Position numbers and translations under genes: made by a program. The notes under the pieces were generated by a model. That model worked only from the letters and a program-made list of their open reading frames with translations, had not been told where the DNA came from and ran no database searches. From assembly GCA_963832715.1 (NCBI GenBank), contig CAWHVB010000005.1:248001-312000 (forward strand): a stretch of DNA of 64,000 nucleotides, in the 5' to 3' direction. Positions 63,901 through 64,000 of the stretch are shown one piece after another. Source of the DNA: DATFVA01 sp963832715. GTDB lineage: Bacteria > Bacteroidota > Ignavibacteria > Ignavibacteriales > Ignavibacteriaceae. The number at the start of each line of letters is the position of its first letter. The first letter of the stretch is position 1.

Positions 63901-64000
63901 TTGAAGGGACTTCTCAAAATATTCTTTGGCTGAATTATAATCAGCTTTCTGATAGTTGATTAATCCAAGGAGATAATTTTTCTCCCGCGGATGAAAACCC
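60961..64000 (-). CDS. TPR-CHAT protein with C-terminal membrane anchor, partial
   Basis: Continues past the right edge; at least 1012 residues are present and the N-terminus is missing. The N-terminal ~600 residues are tandem TPR repeats (ALKYYNQAKKL, YLKSYRLFKQMGNQLR). The C-terminal ~330 residues are a CHAT domain with the likely catalytic His in IIHLSTHSFF and Cys in LSSCNSGLG, both motifs intact, followed by a single transmembrane helix (IIMLMMIIAAALVVVLII). CHAT domains are caspase/separase-fold proteases; TPR-CHAT partners are activated by ligand or RNA complexes in some systems. Here it stands alone, convergent with gmd. Function unknown. Confidence 0.9.
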   Translation of the reverse strand, partial: GFHPREKNYLLGLINYQKADYNSAKEYFEKSLQSDTTNKFILYELSYSYRSLGDYKKALSFIRKAELNSNDDVDFLVQSQLAEGALYFLSGEYDQANDIYNRSYNLSVENHLKNDEGLSYVALGIMDDIQGFITKARDKYKQALVIADKIHNIELEAYAHSELGVSYSYTNELIDERDNYLKSYRLFKQMGNQLRLSLLSDNIGKIYLSIFNYESAIKYYKDGIEFAGDNKRSLVLNLTGMADAYTNLANYSEALKYYNQAKKLSSEINEIELSVNISSGLGALNFNLDRPQNALGYYLQAESECSRINNPFLTADIYDKLGVVYSSLDSLDISENYFNEARSMALQNHAAYTSALSGIDLSEVLVKKKEYIGALAALKESLKNSSPEEFPYLHARSEIIKGNILERQNDLDGAEASYNKALRLVKDLNEKNLKVEAYYCLAKLSDKKNLYKIAESYYSAAVKIIEDVSRPLFSQEDVQISYFSGNHDVYDSFAEHYLGLNEYNKAFDLINKSHSRNMIQNLNNLKLHSMVNDSAALSKLYDYDWIIHSGLYGEQKTETIKAKLMELKLSLTRANPGLAQYLNMEKWPGLDEIQNSLNSDENLVSYYSTDDNLYAFLISRNKFEPFKLDISRKQLVGMINNISPYFENTISKTDAFYNQDLFSFNAKASFELYKSVVKPVIRNIPQDKKIIFSPCTELLSMPFEFLVTDYNEDESPYYYKNKKFLLKDYNISYSPSATAFLQQQKNNLKNDGDVLLVGNPSINTESTEFAERRGLLDESSGIPRNLAFLPLKYSGEEVNSIGEILNANTILLDKNATETNFKQNASLRRIIHLSTHSFFYHKQPLIFFSNTYDAENDGFLEASEIVQLKLNSDLVVLSSCNSGLGSVDESEGILGLTKAFFEAGSKSVVVSLWDVNDKYTSRLMTLFYEKLSMGYDKSKALRLAKIDFIKNYSANPYYWGAFVLSGNISPVQLKHNKNISFSIIMLMMIIAAALVVVLIINKKKYPINIPAS

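Overview
The window is about 64 kb of chromosomal DNA of moderate to low GC content. It most likely comes from a member of the Bacteroidota/Chlorobi group, probably an Ignavibacteria relative. The best single clue is the C-terminus of the secreted protein at 45389-46948, which has the YQNYPNPFNPST-type sorting domain of type IX secretion cargo. Supporting clues are a long-form IspG (668 aa), a UpxY/NusG paralog, a class II photolyase, a TonB-dependent receptor, and few strong Shine-Dalgarno sequences. No rRNA, tRNA, CRISPR array, insertion sequence or phage was found. The taxonomic placement is inference.

Layout. 1-850: partial dxr (minus). 1084-3835: a one-heme outer-membrane barrel candidate and a ferritin-VIT1 iron exporter, then a divergent PEP carboxylase on the minus strand. 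6604-7150: a BrnT/BrnA-type toxin-antitoxin module with a palindromic operator. 7249-12472: a TPR protein, clpX, a secreted orphan and an FAH hydrolase on the plus strand. 12530-21207: a minus-strand block of ruvA, ruvC, yebC, recJ, the RNase P RNA gene rnpB, a zinc-ribbon coiled-coil protein, nif3 and ispG. 21484-26159: dnaG, ferredoxin plus geranylgeranyl-reductase-like flavoprotein, and a frame-broken ferredoxin-nitroreductase. 26380-32344: PAS kinase, ugd, UpxY-like antiterminator, YhaM-like nuclease, TPR protein and sirtuin. 32346-33601: marR, a GlsB-like membrane protein and a tiny membrane ORF. 33918-36155: corrinoid adenosyltransferase, a stand-alone B12 light-sensor-like protein, DUF2752 and TM2 proteins. 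36273-38902: MntR-type repressor with operator-like repeats and an Nramp-USP fusion. 38915-46948: exonuclease III, lipoprotein, photolyase, a repeat-rich gap, trhO, TonB receptor and type IX cargo. 47101-53094: membrane kinase, HExxH membrane protein, MORN-TonB protein, pdxB and mgtE. 53274-60980: an eight-gene nucleotide-sugar operon. 60961-64000: a TPR-CHAT protease-like protein running off the right edge.

How genes work together. The sugar operon encodes a WbpA/B/E/D-like route to a diacetamido-glucuronic acid nucleotide, Gmd and Fcl for GDP-L-fucose, and RmlA and RmlC but not RmlB or RmlD. It probably feeds a surface polysaccharide, with ugd and the UpxY-like regulator 24 kb away. The mntR-mntH pair is a self-contained manganese/iron homeostasis unit. 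CobA makes adenosylcobalamin, and its neighbour carries the Wx9EH and ExHxxG residues expected of an adenosylcobalamin photosensor.

Most unusual signals. (1) The HTH-less CarH-like photosensor beside cobA. (2) A leader in front of nif3 with a 29-codon ORF, a terminator hairpin, and a third repeat copy covering the nif3 start codon. (3) The TPR-CHAT protein with a C-terminal membrane anchor. (4) Several genes (dxr, nitroreductase, type IX cargo, possibly the TPR protein) broken by one-base shifts at short homopolymers, which look more like base-calling indels than decay.
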